Below the pieces are notes generated by a model, which was given only the letters and a program-made list of their open reading frames with translations, was not told the origin of the DNA and did no database searches. 10,006 nt of DNA from Larix sibirica (taxonomy: Eukaryota > Streptophyta > Pinopsida > Pinales > Pinaceae): positions 45,405 to 55,410 of the forward strand of contig NWUY0300008649.1 of the NCBI GenBank assembly GCA_004151065.3. The letters run 5' to 3'. Below, piece after piece: positions 1 to 6,674 of this stretch; position 1 is the stretch's first letter; each line of letters starts with the position of its first letter. Position numbers and translations under genes: made by a program.

Positions 1-66
1 CTTGCTTACCGGGGAGAATCCCCAATTGTTGGTGCTGCGATTTCAGGGGCATCAACAAGTCTCTAA
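1..66 (+). other. Possible 3' tail of a coding frame, cut by the window edge
   Basis: Frame 1 is open from the left edge to a TAA at 64-66. The 21 residues include YRGESPIVGAA and end in GASTSL, and the stretch is visibly richer in G and C than the DNA after it. This could be the last codons of a gene or of a retroelement reading frame that lies mostly outside the window. No domain is recognisable and 21 codons can be open by chance. The same bases contain two small inverted repeats: GGGGA/TCCCC at 11-23, and a 9-of-10 match between 26-35 and 49-58. Confidence 0.2.
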
Positions 67-188
67 AAAGAAACTATAAATTAATACTAGACTATTTCTA
101 GTGAGTTAACAACAAGGCTAGTATAAAGGAACACACATTGTCCATTCAACAAAACAACCTAACAGTTACAAAAATATTTGTCTAGTAG

Positions 189-401
189 TCAAACATCAAG
201 ATTTGGCTCCCTAGATTCTATGATGTCTAGTAATAATGTTGGAGCATTCATAACACTTTTGGAAAGACCATCAATAGTAACATTTAATTCTTGAAAACTA
301 TGACAACAAAATAATTTATCCAACCTTCCTAGATGACCTTTGGCATTCCTTATGAGATGTTGCAATTCCAAGTTTAGTCGCTTGCTTTTCAATGATATCT
401 A
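189..401 (-). other. Protein-like open frame of unknown identity
   Basis: On the minus strand a frame is open from an upstream TAG to a stop near 189. Its 67 codons count from a TTG, not an ATG, so it cannot be a normal eukaryotic gene start. The residues look protein-like rather than random AT-rich translation: a mixed, probably helical sequence including LELQHLIRNAKGHLGRLDKL and ending SREPNLDV. An AG lies just upstream of the frame (ATTAG then ATATC), so it could be a terminal exon or the relic of one. I do not recognise a family. A chance open frame remains the simplest alternative. Confidence 0.22.
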
Positions 402-607
402 ATTGATGACTAATTACGAGTCACTAAATATTTGTAAACCGCAATATCCTCTGTTCACAAAAATCTCCACCAACAAAAGCACAACGTTAACCTCATCTAC
501 ATTATTAGAACCAAATCCTAAACCACATGAAAAAGAGACAAAATGCTACACTAAAAAATGCAAAATACCACATGTACCACATCTGTTAGGGTTTTGTTAA
601 TGATTTT
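402..607. other. Stretch with no recognisable feature
   Basis: A 65-codon open frame crosses this stretch, but its composition is Lys/Thr/Pro-rich as expected from the AC- and A-rich DNA, and it shows no motif. I see no repeat, RNA gene or transposon end here. Confidence 0.5.
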
Positions 608-614
608 TTGTTGC

Positions 615-990
615 AATTCTACTTCATGAGTGTTTTTGGCCCCTATTCTACATTCTACATTCTGCATGTGGAGTGCATAGCATGGGGTTTTTTGTCACTT
701 AATTCCATGTCTAAAACTATCCTATCTACTCCTGCATTCTACATTATGCATTTTGTATGTACAGTGCGAAGTGTGAGGTGTTTTTCCTTTACATACTATG
801 TTCAAAGTTGGTTTCTTCATTCAATATCCCCCATATGGGAGTGTAGAGTAAAAATACACATGACCTTCATTGATTCCTTGTTCATGCATTCTGCATTCTA
901 CATGCAGAGTGTAGGGTGTAGATGTCCTTCAAGATTAATGTTAATACCTCCAATTCCCTTTCCCACCTTCCACATGCGGAATGTGAGGAA
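615..990. repeat. Degenerate tandem array with palindromic cores, period about 70-90 bp
   Basis: Six related cores can be read, centred near 626, 666, 757, 834, 902 and 974. Most have the shape CATTCTACATGCAGAGTG, a near-palindrome of about 18 bases, often preceded by another CATTCTRCATT and followed by GTAG or GTGAGG. Centre-to-centre distances after the first core are about 91, 77, 68 and 72 bases, so this is a decayed tandem repeat. Several units share a reading frame (FYILHVEC, FYIMHFVC, FYMQSVGC), which is part of why a 176-codon open frame runs through 608-1138. I see no evidence that this frame is a gene. Confidence 0.65.
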
Positions 991-1038
991 CTTTTACCTT
1001 AGACCTAACCTAGTATTCATAAGTGTCCCTTCAAGGAT

Positions 1039-1563
1039 AATACCAAATCTCCAAGGTGACAAGTATTTATTGAAGAGAATCATGCAACACAAACTTGACA
1101 GATGGACATGGATAACACGAGATGTTGTTAATGATTAAGGGTACTTTGTCTAGGGTTCTACAATTGGTAGGTGAATGATCAAATTTTTTCATAGAAAAAA
1201 TTATGAACAATATTATGGGGATACATTGAATAGTTTGATTGAATCGCCACCTTCTTAGGAATGGACATAAGGCACTAGTTAATTGATATGGTGGTTGAGA
1301 ATTCTAAAATTGATTCAATTGTGTAGGAGCAAGGAATAGAATTAAGTGAATTCCAAAATGAGATTTTTGCTTTGAAAGTAAAAGAAGAAGTTACATTAGA
1401 ACCCAATAGAAATTTCATCAAATCATGGATTGGCAAAGCTTTGGAAAAAGTAACTAATATTTCATAAAAAATTAGTTTAGGTGATATTTAGAACTCATGG
1501 AACACACCTGACAACATCATCATATGATTTAAATCTCGACAATTGATGAAGAAAGAAAAATAA
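1039..1563 (+). pseudogene. Unidentified protein-coding relic with stops and one frame change
   Basis: Two successive frames read like one decayed protein. The first includes DKYLLKRIMQHKLDRWTWIT, then stops at 1136, 1151 and 1172, then MIKFFHRKNYEQYYGD and a stop at 1256. The reading then moves by one base into a second frame with LIDMVVENSKIDSIV, a stop at 1324, EQGIELSEFQNEIFALKVKE, NFIKSWIGKALEKVTNIS, and stops at 1465, 1489, 1525 and 1561. Charged, well-mixed residues over about 170 codons are unlike the AT-biased translation around them. I do not recognise the family. A gag-like or accessory frame of a retroelement, or a captured gene piece, are both possible. Confidence 0.4.
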
Positions 1564-1810
1564 CTTACAACCCAGGCCTCCTCATATTTTTCCCTCTATG
1601 ACTTCATTCCTCACCTTTCATCCCTGTTTCCTTTTGCCACTAGGTTTTTGTAAACTTTGAAATAGGGGTGCTTAGGACTAAACAACTATTTATTTATTTT
1701 GTTCGAGGAATTTTCTATATTATTTTGGATTTGTAAGAGCCCCATCCCCGCTCTCAAGGGTTATTATATTTCATTTTCTTGTTTAAGTAATAGTCTTTGA
1801 GATTTTGTTG

Positions 1811-1843
1811 AGGTTGTCATAGCCCCTTTATTTATGACAACCT
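1811..1843. repeat. Perfect 11-bp inverted repeat
   Basis: AGGTTGTCATA at 1811-1821 is exactly reverse-complementary to TATGACAACCT at 1833-1843, with 11 bases between. Transcribed, it would form a compact hairpin. There is no T-run terminator logic to apply in a plant genome, and no gene next to it, so its meaning is unknown. Confidence 0.85.
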
Positions 1844-2099
1844 TGAAATTGTTACACTTGAGATTCTATTTTTTAAATTTGGATCCACAAAGAACTACTT
1901 AAGTAGCCTTTTATATTTTATGAATTTTGTGTGTTCACATCAATGGAATCATGAGCGAATGGATCTTTTCAACTCATTCGATATTGAATAATTTAGTCTT
2001 TTAATGTTCTTTAATGACCCATCCCTGTTTCTTAATTTCTTTCATCTTTGAAAGTCATGGTCGATTTTGGGCTTATATTATTTGAAGGGAGGCAAGCCC

Positions 2100-2122
2100 A
2101 AGTTAGCAAAGCTTGTTAACTT
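2100..2122. repeat. Imperfect palindrome
   Basis: AAGTTAGCAAAGCTTG followed by TTAACTT reads nearly the same on both strands, with outer arms AAGTTA/TAACTT exact and a few mismatches near the centre. It is short enough to be chance in AT-rich DNA. Confidence 0.4.
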
Positions 2123-2794
2123 GAGGATTCTATATTTAGCTTTATTTTTTTTCTTTCAATGATTAAGATTGCTTTGTCCTTTTCTTAGGTAGTTTTGAGG
2201 TTTAAAATAAAATATGTTGCCACAAAGAGTTTTCTATGAGTTAAAATACCCAATATTAAACATGTCTTGATAGCCATCCAGGGTTAGAGTTATGGTTTTG
2301 GACCCCCTAGGAACTTTTTACAATTCCACATGTGTGAGTAATGGGAGTTGATTTGGCATCCACTTGGTACCATACTGGTCAATAACATATGTCAACTTGT
2401 AGGAGGCACAACTTTCTCATACGAACTCCAATAAAGGTGATATTTGCACCGATGGAAAGTTCTGAATGTGTGGAACCATGTCAATAGGTTGCAAATTATG
2501 TTTCCAAAGTTTTGAACCCAGAAATAGTCATTAAATTCCCTAATGGACTCTGGAATTTTTAAGATCTAAAATCACAAAAATAGGACTTGCCTATGAAATG
2601 GGGACGACAAGCCAATAGCTCCAATTTTCAAGTCAAAAAGCACCAAAATATATGACAAATTACATAGTGATCCATTTCATATCATACCTCCCCATTTTGG
2701 GAGGCTTTTGGTCCCCAAAATATTTTATTGAAGGATATGAGGGCATTTTTCCTCTACCTTCTCCTTGGAGTACCATTTAGCCTTGCCTAAAAGT

Positions 2795-3178
2795 TGATTG
2801 GATCCTCCCTGGGGGTATAATAGTTGCATATTGGCCCTTTAGAGCTAAGAGTGGGATAATTATTGTGGCCATTTAATGGAATGTTAACTAGGTCCATAAT
2901 GTTAGTTATTATTAAATAAGGCCCCACTAGGTAGTTAGTATTTAACAAATGTAAAGTGGCCTTATTTAAAAAGACCCACGATGTAGTTAGGATTTTGTAG
3001 CTATAAAGAAGGATGGACCCCTCCTTATTGAGAATGTATGGGAGTATTATTGTATTGGAGCTTAACTCATTGGGAATTTTGCTTCTTGAACATGCAAGTA
3101 ACATGAGTGGTCCTTCCATAAAAATATCCTTGTAAGGTATTCCCCTAGCTCAAGGGTATTTTGATTAATGAAGTTAAG
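2795..3178 (+). repeat. 5' LTR
   Basis: It begins TGATTGGATCCTCCC, matching TGTTGGGATCCTCCC at the start of the other copy. Matching blocks follow in the same order: TAGGTCCATAATGTTA, TAGGTAGTTAGTATTTAA, the TATA region, TTATTGAG, CTCATTGGGA, and ATTAATGAAGTTAAG at the right end. Compared with the 3' copy it carries about 30 extra bases before the TATA box. The 110-codon open frame on its minus strand is incidental. Confidence 0.85.
3001..3008 (+). promoter_or_regulatory. TATA box of the 5' LTR
   Basis: CTATAAAG lies in the block GTAGCTATAAAGAAGGATGG, which is shared with the 3' LTR. This is where the U3 promoter of an LTR element would drive transcription. One base differs from the better CTATAAATA in the other copy. 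Confidence 0.6.
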
Positions 3179-3190
3179 TGGTATCGGATT
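3179..3190 (+). other. Primer-binding site for reverse transcription, degenerate
   Basis: TGGTATCGGATT follows the last base shared by the two LTRs with no gap. Plant copia elements usually carry TGGTATCAGAGC here, complementary to the 3' end of initiator-Met tRNA. The first seven bases match that site and the following ones have drifted. Confidence 0.65.
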
Positions 3191-4476
3191 TCTTTCTTAG
3201 GCAAAGAGTGGAAGTTTTTCTTGTAGAAGAATTTCAATGGGGGGGAATAGGACCATGACGCTTCGATCGATATTGGAATATTTTTGTGTAAAATTTTAAG
3301 AAAAAAAAATTGTACCTGATTTCCTTTTGAAAAAATAAGCAATTTTAAAAATAATATATTCAAATCAGAGTCTAGGAAGTGAAGAACTTATTGATTAAAA
3401 ATAAGATATTTTAGGGATTTTACCCAACCACGACTTTATTCCTAGTATTGTTGAGTAGATAAGTTTTTACAAGTTGCCTAGATTTAAGCCAAACCACAAC
3501 CAAGTGAAAGAGCACCTCAAAAAGTTCAATTTTGCATATTACAAGATGTACTTCTAAGCTGCATAATTGAGAAAGTTGTGGACATTCCAAATAGCCTCTT
3601 CAAAACCATAACTACACAAAGGATATCCATTTAATGTAAGCGTATTTGATTTTTGTTTTAAAATCCTAGCTCTCATACAATAGATGATGGCATTTAATAT
3701 GGATATATTATCACCTGTCATTGAGGCATATCCAAGTTTATGTGCAAAATATGTGGAAGAAGCATATATTGGAATTTTCTTGAATTTGTTATGGAATATG
3801 AATAGCATGACAAGAAGTGGTTACTTGAAGTTTATACACAACTACTTCTTTTAGATAAATGAGTACAAAAATTGTAGGATGCATGTGATGAAATCCATAG
3901 GTTGTAAATTTGGAGAGATATTGAAGAAGAGTATACAAGAGACATATATAGTTGGTGTGATTTACATCAGCCTTGCAAGGAATGGTATATGGACAGTTGT
4001 CATTTCCGAGAGGAATTTTACTTCCAACTTCTATTTGTTGAATCTACCCCTCCATATGGACTAAATATCACCGAGGAAGTCAGAAACCCATAATGAATAC
4101 TAGTTTTCAATATGCATATTCTCCAATGATAGTGTCCCTTCCAAATCCACAATCGACCTTTTGCAACTATGTAGATGATCTTTTGGATATGGATGGTTCT
4201 ATTTATTTGGATCTAAATCACCATGGGGGGGATTTTGGGCACATTACTCATCCATTTGTTGAGCTCTTGTGTCACTAGTTGGGAGTAATCATGAATGCTT
4301 GGACATGAGACTCAGTTTATAGACATGCTTCCCATACTACTTCAACATTGAGGCCAACACTTATACATGGAAGATTGGTTTCCTAGACTACTTTAGTGTT
4401 GCGGTCAACAATTGTACATGGGACCCTAGTTTATGGATCTATATCATATATAAAAATATTGAGGATGACGCTTCTC
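3191..4476 (+). other. Interior of the LTR element, without recognisable genes
   Basis: Open frames here are at most 84 codons and none resembles gag or pol. A frame at 4093-4278 contains YVDDLL, which recalls the copia reverse transcriptase core, but the residues around it do not fit and it lies only about 250 bases before the polypurine tract, where a complete element would have RNase H. A near-copy of the pre-tract phrase GATGACGCTTCTCGA occurs just after the PBS (ATGACGCTTCGATCGA near 3255), which might reflect rearrangement inside the element. Confidence 0.5.
4303..4440 (+). repeat. Imperfect tandem repeat before the 3' LTR
   Basis: Three units begin ACATG at 4303, 4365 and 4416, giving spacings of 62 and 51 bases. 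Shared phrases include TACTTCAACATTGAGGCCAA against TACTTTAGTGTTGCGGTCAA, each ending TGTACATGG or TATACATGG, and CAGTTTATAGA against TAGTTTATGGA. Units are diverged and differ in length. Confidence 0.65.
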
Positions 4477-4490
4477 GAAGGGGGGTGGAA
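4477..4490 (+). other. Polypurine tract
   Basis: GAAGGGGGGTGGAA, purine in 13 of 14 positions, ends exactly where the 3' LTR begins. This is the expected place and composition for the plus-strand primer of an LTR retrotransposon. Confidence 0.8.
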
Positions 4491-4845
4491 TGTTGGGATC
4501 CTCCCTAGGGGGCTAGGGGCCCATTAGAATCATGGTGGTGATTTAATGTAATTTGGATTAGGTCCACAATGTTAATTATTATTTAATAAGGCCTTGTTAG
4601 GTAGTTAGTATTTAAATGTAATGTGGCCTCATTATGAAGGCCCACTAGGTGGTTATTATTTGGTAGCTATAAATAAGGATGGAATCCTACTTATTGAGCA
4701 TGTATGTGAATATTATTGTGTTAAAGCTCAACTCATTGGGAGGTGTCCCCCTAAAATAGGCAACTAGAATAGGTGGATCCTTCCACAAAAGGATCCATAT
4801 AAGGTATTTCCCTACCTCTAGGGTATTTCAATTAATGAAGTTAAG
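4491..4845 (+). repeat. 3' LTR
   Basis: It starts TGTTGGGATCCTCCC and ends at the last base shared with the 5' copy (ATTAATGAAGTTAAG), after which the two sequences part. It contains a stronger TATA box than the 5' copy. The shared right end is neither CA nor complementary to the TG start, so the true border may lie a few bases away or have mutated. Confidence 0.85.
4667..4675 (+). promoter_or_regulatory. TATA box of the 3' LTR
   Basis: CTATAAATA sits in GGTAGCTATAAATAAGGATG, aligned with the TATA block of the 5' LTR. Conservation of this block while the rest of the two LTRs has drifted supports the assignment. Confidence 0.65.
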
Positions 4846-5059
4846 GGGGTTTTGTACTAGTTATTTGTTATATTGCTTATGATTCATCTTCAACATGAAG
4901 GAACATAACAAAATTTGTCCTTCCACCCTACCTTCCAAATTTCATGTTGCTTCGATCTAGTTGTTCTAGAATTATTCTACAAATTTGTATCCAATTAACT
5001 TTCCCTAAGCTTTTGGTGTTCATTTCTCTATTATAGGTAAGACCCTCCCATCATTTTTT
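4846..5059. other. Spacer between LTR element and gypsy relic
   Basis: No coding relic is readable. On the minus strand this lies just downstream of the integrase relic, so it may be the decayed 3' end of that gypsy element's pol region or untranslated tail. No LTR for it is visible. Confidence 0.4.
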
Positions 5060-5709
5060 CTAGTCTAACATGGAAGGCCCAAAGTTTCATATTTTACACA
5101 CTGAATACTAAGTAAATATGCATATATGGAGGTCTACTAAGTTTGTTTGCATTATCACCTCCCTGATCGAACACTTAACAGTGACCATACATTATAGAGC
5201 CCTGATCTTCTTACCAGGACATTGTAGCCTTTCTTTGTTTAGATGCAAACAAAGTCGGTCTCCTCCCTTGAATGTATTCTCATTTATATGTTCATCATGA
5301 TCAAACTTGTACTTTTCCTTCAATGTATGAATAAATCTTTCACATTCAGTGTTTCTCTCGTGGTGTCTTCCCTCACTACTTATTGTTCATCTACAACATC
5401 TAAAGGCGAAGATGTCAAATATCCAAAGCAAGTTTCAAATGGGGAATTAGTAGTGGAAGTGTGAATTATTCTTTTATGAGAGTGTTGAATATAAGCCAAA
5501 ATTTTGTCCTAGGTCCTTGGATACTTTTGATTGTAACCACTCAAAAGTTGAACCAATGTCATGTTCACTACTTATGTCTACTCGTCCTTATATGGATGTA
5601 AAAGTGTAGATCTCTTCAACTTAGTGTCCATCTTCTCAAAATGGGTAGTCCATAAAGCACTAAAAAATCTAGTATCTATGTATGACATAATTCTCCTTGG
5701 CATCATGTC
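5060..5709 (-). pseudogene. Ty3/gypsy retrotransposon integrase, C-terminal part, inactivated
   Basis: Integrase would insert retrotransposon cDNA into the genome. Reading the minus strand from 5709 downward, the relic gives RRIMSYIDTRFFSALW, MDTKLKRSTLLHP, then VVNMTLVQLLSGYNQ, YIQHSHKRIIHTST, SPFETCFGY and SSPLDVV. After a one-base frame change near 5325 come LKEKYKFDHDEH, FKGGDRLCLHLNKERLQ and PGKKIRAL, and after another GGDNANKLSRPPYMHIYLVF and a trace of GPSMLD. This order matches the end of the catalytic core and the C-terminal GPY/F-like region of plant gypsy Pol proteins. Stops fall at 5578-5580, 5572-5574, 5509-5511 and 5380-5382. The family's SDRD, which carries a catalytic Asp, reads SYID, and the codon at the catalytic Glu position of the GQTE block is a stop. 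Protease, reverse transcriptase and RNase H are not found upstream, because other sequence takes over at about 5710. Confidence 0.87.
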
Positions 5710-6113
5710 CCCAATGGATGGATCGATTGGCGATAGGGTGCATTGTTAATGAACTTATTGTGACATCCCAAGTTCAAACCTCAACTAGCCTTGTGAGCCG
5801 CATGTTACTGCCCGATTTGTACATAAGTAATAAAGATCCCAACGCACTAGAACAACCCAAAGGGAAACAAAGTTTGCTTGTAACTGTCACCACATATCAC
5901 AACCTCTTACTTCAGGCCTAATTCTAACCAAGCCTAGGATGGTATCCAAATTTAATTGATTCTTTTATTACTTATGTCTATATGGAAGATATGACAATAT
6001 TAGAGTTAATCTCGACTAGGTGAAACTTAACCAATGAATCTACTTCTAATAATCAATAGCTAGTAGTAAACTCAATGGGAAATGCTTCACAAGATATCCA
6101 ATATGAATAATAA
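5641..6113. repeat. Tandem duplication, copy A
   Basis: This copy starts ATGGGTAGTCCATAAAGCAC and ends CCAATATGAATAATAA. It aligns along its whole length with 6118-6674. Its first 70 bases are the upstream edge of the integrase relic in antisense, and the remainder is unrelated sequence holding a SINE-like head. Relative to copy B it lacks about 84 bases, the join lying after ACTAGG at 6020. The small open frames in it read the same in both copies (SQVQTSTSLVSRMLLPDLYI against SQVQTSNSLVSRMVLPNLYI), which follows from DNA identity rather than proving a gene. Confidence 0.95.
5716..5790 (+). mobile_element. SINE-like tRNA-derived head, copy A
   Basis: TGGCGATAGGG at 5728-5738 fits the RNA polymerase III A box, and AGTTCAAACCTC at 5771-5782 fits the B box. 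Their starts are 43 bases apart, the spacing found in tRNA genes. The unit begins exactly where the integrase relic loses its homology, as expected if a SINE had inserted into the gypsy element. The body and 3' tail of such a SINE are not identified: no clear A- or T-rich end or target duplication is seen. An alternative is a chance pair of box-like strings. Confidence 0.45.
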
Positions 6114-6117
6114 TTTA

Positions 6118-6190
6118 ATGGGTAATCCATAAAGCACTAAAAAATCTAGTATCTATGTATGACATAATTTTCCGTAGCATCCTATCCCCA
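6118..6190 (-). pseudogene. Duplicated integrase fragment
   Basis: On the minus strand this reads RKIMSYIDTRFFSALW, the same piece that forms the upstream edge of the gypsy integrase relic at 5641-5709. Only this short piece is present. It shows that the tandem duplication breakpoint falls inside the integrase and that the duplication came after the SYID change had occurred, since both copies share it. Confidence 0.8.
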
Positions 6191-6192
6191 AG

Positions 6193-6266
6193 GGATGGAT
6201 CGATTGGAAATAGGGTGCATTATTAAGGCACTTATTGTGATGTCCCAAGTTCAAACCTCAAATAGC
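6193..6266 (+). mobile_element. SINE-like tRNA-derived head, copy B
   Basis: The B box AGTTCAAACCTC at 6248-6259 is identical to that of copy A. The A-box position, TGGAAATAGGG at 6205-6215, has lost the conserved C. The 43-base spacing is kept. Its presence is explained by the tandem duplication rather than by a second insertion. Confidence 0.4.
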
Positions 6267-6674
6267 CTTGTGAGTCGCATGGTACTGCCCAATTTGTACA
6301 TAAGCAAGAAAGATCCTAACCCACTAGCACAACCCAAGTGGCAACAAAGTTTGCTTGTAACTGTCACCACATCTCACAACCTCTTACTTCAGGCCTAATC
6401 TAACCAAGCCTAGGATGGTATCCAAATTTAATTGATTCTTTTATTACTTATGTCTATATGGAAGATATGCCAATATTAGAGTTAATCTATACTAGGCTAA
6501 GCACAACATAAAATGTAAATATAGCTCATGTACTTAGAGAAATCTTAAACAACATGTAAAACAACCATTCACAATAGATGTTCAAACTTAACCAATGAAT
6601 CTACTTCTAATAATCAATAGCTAGTAGTAAACTCAATGGGCATTGCTTCACAAGATATCCAATATGAATAATAA

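Larger units (their letters stand above)
1564..2794. other. Gene-free AT-rich spacer
   Basis: No coding relic is recognisable on either strand. The stretch contains T-rich runs, two inverted repeats listed separately, and loosely repeated phrases: CATCCCTGTTTC near 1619 and 2020, and CCACAAAGA near 1885 and 2219. The part around 2400-2470 (ACTTTCTCATACGAACTCC followed by GATGGAAAG) resembles wording I associate with plant LTR retrotransposon LTRs. That is an impression, not a match I can prove, and I see no LTR boundaries. Confidence 0.5.
2795..4845 (+). mobile_element. Short LTR retrotransposon, copia-like, apparently non-autonomous
   Basis: Two related direct repeats, 2795-3178 and 4491-4845, bracket a 1.3-kb interior. 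The layout is that of an LTR retrotransposon: LTRs starting TG, a TATA box at the same relative place in each, a primer-binding-site-like TGGTATCGGATT directly after the 5' LTR, and a polypurine tract directly before the 3' LTR. TGGTATC is the start of the site complementary to initiator-Met tRNA that plant Ty1/copia elements use. The interior holds no recognisable gag, protease, integrase, reverse transcriptase or RNase H, against the 4-5 kb usual for an autonomous element. It is therefore an internally deleted copy or a TRIM/LARD-like non-autonomous family. The LTRs differ by many substitutions and indels, so the insertion is old. No target-site duplication is evident, and the right ends do not finish in the usual CA. 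Confidence 0.82.
6118..6674. repeat. Tandem duplication, copy B
   Basis: It starts ATGGGTAATCCATAAAGCAC directly after copy A and ends CCAATATGAATAATAA. It repeats the content of copy A in the same orientation and includes about 84 additional bases (6497 to about 6581, between ACTAGG and AAACTTAACC). Long runs are unchanged between copies, such as CACTAAAAAATCTAGTATCT, while other positions differ, so the duplication is neither brand new nor as old as the LTR element looks. Confidence 0.95.

Noticed and set aside
2787-3119. 110-codon open frame on the minus strand
   Set aside because: It lies wholly inside the 5' LTR, antisense to its promoter, and the matching part of the 3' LTR does not keep the same frame.
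3145-3363. 72-codon minus-strand frame over the PBS region
   Set aside because: The composition is Phe/Leu/Lys/Ile-rich as expected from A- and T-runs, and it overlaps the LTR end and PBS.
3554-3808. 84-codon minus-strand frame in the element interior
   Set aside because: It shows no motif of gag, pol or any family I know, and the opposite strand is the sense strand of the element.
4093-4278. YVDDLL in a 61-codon frame, like the copia reverse transcriptase core
   Set aside because: The residues before and after do not match the family's blocks, and no other reverse transcriptase motif is near. A four- or five-residue match in AT-rich DNA is expected by chance.
2785-4855. Target-site duplication of the LTR element
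   Set aside because: The five bases before 2795 (AAAGT) and after 4845 (GGGGT) do not match, and shifting the borders by a few bases did not give a convincing pair.
5716-5790. Functional tRNA gene
   Set aside because: A and B boxes are spaced as in a tRNA, but no paired acceptor stem or proper anticodon arm can be drawn, so a tRNA-derived SINE head is the most that can be said.
5697-5921. Paired frames at 5697-5921 and 6195-6398 with similar proteins
   Set aside because: The similarity follows from the tandem DNA duplication. The frames overlap the SINE-like head, and non-synonymous changes are frequent.
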